From contig NC_067483.1 in NCBI RefSeq assembly GCF_947179515.1, positions 85,281,072 through 85,345,071 on the forward strand: a stretch of 64,000 bases of DNA, read 5' to 3'. Source of the DNA: Apodemus sylvaticus. Its lineage: Eukaryota > Chordata > Mammalia > Rodentia > Muridae. Positions within the stretch are counted from its first letter, which is position 1; each line of letters begins with the position of its first letter. Positions 60,889 to 64,000 of this stretch are shown here, one piece after another. The notes under the pieces were generated by a model. The model ran no database searches, had not been told where the DNA came from, and worked only from the letters and a program-made list of their open reading frames with translations. The translations under genes and the position numbers were made by a program.

Positions 60889-60954
60889 GTAAGTATATTA
60901 CTTCTATTTGTTGGGTCTTACTCTGTTGAGCTTTGGTCTTTTGCTGTGTATTAC

Positions 60955-63898
60955 AATGCTACATATTGGCCCCCAAGACCTGGTTGCCCCAGGGACAAGA
61001 GAATCCACATGTAAACCCAAGAAACATTATGTGACCTTGCCCAGCAACTAATCCCCGATTGGCAAATAAAGATGTTTACAGCCTGTAGCTGGGCATAATT
61101 GAGGTAGGTGCAATGTGGTGGTTTGAATATGCTTGGGCCAAGGAGTAGCACTATTAGGTGTGGCCTTTTTGGAGATAGTGTGTCACTGTGCGGGTGGGCT
61201 TAGAGACACTCCTCCTAGCTGCCGAAGGATGCTCAGTCTGTTCCTGACTTTAGTTGGATGAAGATGTAGAACTCTTAGCTCCTCCTGTGCCATGTCTGTC
61301 TGAAAGCTGCCATGCTCTCACCTTGATGATGATGGACCGAACATCTGAACCTGTAAGCCAGCCCCAATTAAATGTTGTCTTTAGTGTTGCCTTGGTCATG
61401 GTGTCTCTTTCCAACAGTAAAACCCTAACTAAGACAGAAGTTGGTACTAGGGGCTGGGGTACTGCCATGATAGGCCTGATCATGGTTGGTTTGTTTGGGT
61501 TTTTTGTTTTTTGTTTTTTGTTTTTTGAAGAGATGTGGATGTTGGGACTTTGGATTTGGGAAGCAATGGAATGATTTAAGTGGGGCTTAATGGACCATCC
61601 TAGTGGGAGTATGGAAGACATTGGTGCTAAGGGTGATTTGAAATGTGCCAACCTGACCCAAGAAGTTTTAGCATGTGGACTAGAGACTGTTTGGTTTTAT
61701 TTGTTTATTTGTGTTTCTTTTGATATTTTGGTGAAGAATATATCTGCTTTTACCATTGTCTGAAGAGTCTGCCTGAGGCTAAGGTATTTGAATAGATTTA
61801 GATGAATTGCTTTGACAAAGGAAGTCTCAAAGGAGCTGGGTATGAATTCTGTGGGGTGATTACTAATGTTCACTCTTATGAAGAGCATTTTAATGAAAAA
61901 AAGCAAGCTGAGAAAGGAGAAGTACAAAATATGTGGTTCAAGGGACACCAGGAAGCAGAATAGAGCTGAAGCCTATATTCAAGGAGATAAACAGATATGG
62001 GAAGTAGTTATCTAAGTGCAAGATCTCACCCTGCTAAGCTTATTGCTTATACTTTTGCAGTGGAACAAGGGACTTGGTTATTGTTTTCACTTAGATTTTA
62101 ATTAGAAATGAAATACAGTCCAGAAATAGAGAACACAAAAGATCTGTGATCCAGATCTTTAGTCTAGAAGCTGGAAGACACAGGCTTTTGATCCAAATCT
62201 TGAGGAATAGTGATCATGAAAACCTTAGGCCTAGGCATGGTGCTTCACACTTTTAATCCCAGGAGACAGAGGCAAGCACATCTCTGGGTTTAACGCTGGC
62301 CTGACATGGAGCAAGTTCCAAGCAGAAAAGCTTAGGTCCAGGTGTGGTGGTATACACTTTTAATCCTAGAGCTCAGGAGACCAGAGAGAGGCATGAGGAT
62401 CTAAATTCAAGGTCAGTTACAAAGCAAGTTCTTGGACAGCCAAGGATGTAATAGAACAAGGAGACCATGTTCTAGCTCCTACTAGCAGCAGAACTTGGCA
62501 GCTTTGGCCATGGAACTCTGGCTTTAGAGTCAAGAATAGAAAGGTCGACTAGAACAGTTGATGTAGGTTATTTGGAGCTAAGCCATTCACAATGATGAAG
62601 ACACCAGCATCACTGAGGTGAAATCTTCTGGGACGTGTTTTCTGAGAACACAAAGAAGCTGTGATCCAGAGATAGCTAAGGTGGTAAATCACGCTGTAGC
62701 TGTACTAGGTAATGTGTAAGAATCACCCAGATGATAGTGACTTTGAACGCATGAAGGGGTCATGAAGAGCAGCTGAGAGACTTGATACTGTGAGACACCA
62801 AGAAAGACCTGTGGTGCAGGTGCAGCTGACAGCTCAGGACAAAAGGAATAATGCTAAGAAGCTGAGAATTGACACCATGAAGGGAGTCTATGAGGGGCCT
62901 TTGGTGAAGCTTTGTCGCATCAGAAGACCCCAGTGTGTTGGAGATGCTATTACCATAGGATCAGCAGCAGCAGTGGTGTGGAGTCAACCAGAGCCTAGGA
63001 TACTACCGAGGACAGAGCTGGAGAAGTGGCAAAAGCCTATTGGAGGAGCACATATCATGTGTGGATCTCAGAGGCTGCTATGGACTATAGGGACTTTTGA
63101 AGTTGGACTAAATGTATTTTGCATCATACTATGGCTAGGTGTGGCCCTCATAGACTCATGTGTTTGAACAAGCCTATAGGGGAGTGGAATGTGGTGATTT
63201 GAATATTCTTGGGCCAGGGAATGGCAGTATTAGGAAGTGTGGCCTTGTTGTAGTAGGTGTGGCCTTATTGGAGGAAGTGTGTCACTGTGGGTGTGGGCTT
63301 AGAGACCCTTTTAGCTGCTTAAGGATAAGTGGTTTGTTCCTGGCTACCTTTGGATGAAGACATAGAACTCTCAGCTCCTCCTGCGCCATGCCTGCCTGGA
63401 AGCTGCCATGCTCCCACCTTGATGATGATGGACTGAACCTCTGAACCTATAAGACAGCCTCAATGAAATATTATCCTTTATGAGAGTTGCCTTTGTCAAG
63501 GTGTCTCTCCACAGCAATGAAACCCTGACTAAGACACAGGGTTTGCAGTTCCTGGGCGCGGGGTCTGGGGAACCAAGAGGAGGAGAGAGGAAGTGGAAAC
63601 AGGAGGAAGATACCATGGTGTAGGTGAGTCATAAAAACATGACTGTGAGTGCTAGCCAATCAGAGTTAGGAGCTGCTCAGATGGCATATGGAAAATTATA
63701 TTTTGGGCTTTATTGATAGGGAAATAGATTATAATAACAGAGAGGGCAGATATCTGCCCAGCTCTAGCGTTGATTAAGGCTTATTATAACAATAAAGGTT
63801 GGGTGTCTTTTATCTGTGAACTGAATGATCAAGGCAGGTTAAAAAGCCCCGATTGGGATTAAATATTTTCTACAACATATTGGTACCCAATGTGTGGC
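60955..63898 (+). mobile_element. ERVK-type LTR split by a MaLR element, ending at a primer binding site
   Basis: LTR sequence starts around 60955 (CCGATTGGCAAATAAAGATG at 61056) and breaks at 61113. It resumes at 63537 (GGCGCGGGGTCTGGGGAACC, GGCTTTATTGATAGG, GCGTTGATTAAGGCTTATTA) and ends TACAACA at 63877. Three bases (TAT) later an 18-base near-match to the lysine-tRNA primer site occupies 63881-63898 (4 mismatches, two at former CpGs). Internal proviral sequence then runs off the window. Confidence 0.7.
61114..63536 (+). mobile_element. MaLR (ORR1-like) element with two LTRs
   Basis: The LTR at 61114-61436 (TGTGGTGGTTTG ... CTAACTAAGACA) and the LTR at 63190-63536 (TGTGGTGATTTG ... CTGACTAAGACA) flank 1.75 kb of non-coding internal sequence. 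Two B1-like pieces lie inside (about 62235-62330 and 62335-62450). There are no retroviral genes, as is usual for MaLR. No clear target duplication seen. Confidence 0.82.
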
Positions 63899-64000
63899 AA
63901 GAACTCATTTTTAACAAAATTGATTTCAGCTTCCTGCATACAAAACAAAAACACATGCTGTCCCTTTCAGTCTAGGAATGGTAGGGGTGCAGGGAATGGT
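63899..64000 (+). other. Possible start of an ERV internal region
   Basis: About 100 bases following the primer-site-like sequence, too short to identify. Confidence 0.35.

Noticed and set aside
1..64000. tRNA genes, bacterial operons, origins or telomeric repeats
   Set aside because: Looked for by eye and none recognised. SINE heads resemble tRNA or 7SL parts but belong to B2/B3/B4 and B1 elements.

Overview
This is a mammalian, almost certainly mouse (Mus-type), chromosomal window. The repeat fauna shows this: rodent B1, B2, B3 and B4 SINEs, ORR1-like MaLR LTRs, mouse-type L1 with 5' monomers, class II (ERVK-type) LTRs using a lysine-tRNA primer site, and many CA, GAAA, GGAA and GATA microsatellites. 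There is no bacterial gene organisation. Nearly all short open frames in the window are chance frames in introns and repeats.

One real protein-coding gene spans most of the window on the + strand. Fourteen exons with GT/AG borders and compatible phases join into one uninterrupted frame of 719 codons plus 2 nt. The protein is recognisably CATSPERE, the epsilon auxiliary subunit of the sperm CatSper calcium channel. Exons lie at 4447-4517, 13537-13585, 18069-18142, 18905-18974, 19913-19983, 26261-26285, 31391-31468, 42183-42289, 44605-45097, 48148-48625, 50628-51082, 52411-52469, 55136-55211 and 60836-60888. Exon 1 carries the start codon and signal peptide. The last exon seen ends in phase 2 with a good donor, so the C-terminal part, including the expected transmembrane helix, lies beyond 64000. 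Mouse has two paralogues, Catspere1 and Catspere2. I cannot separate them with certainty; imperfect recollection of Catspere1 leans me toward Catspere2.

Layout. 1-4290 is upstream flank with LTRs and SINEs. 4290-4517 is a GC-richer promoter/first-exon region. The introns are packed with transposons. Intron 2 carries a 5'-end U2 snRNA fragment and a long purine tract. Intron 5 has an L1 insertion that appears to have carried along downstream sequence (3' transduction), then an Rpl35a processed pseudogene next to a 25-nt exon. Intron 7 has a 3.7-kb class II endogenous retrovirus in antisense orientation whose gag-pro block is inverted relative to its LTRs and integrase. Intron 8 has the 5' half of an antisense L1. 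Intron 11 has a 620-bp GATA/GGTA array. After exon 14 a MaLR element with two LTRs is nested inside an ERVK-type LTR whose primer binding site is at 63881-63898.

I found no unknown multi-gene system. The most unusual structures are the rearranged provirus and the L1 transduction.
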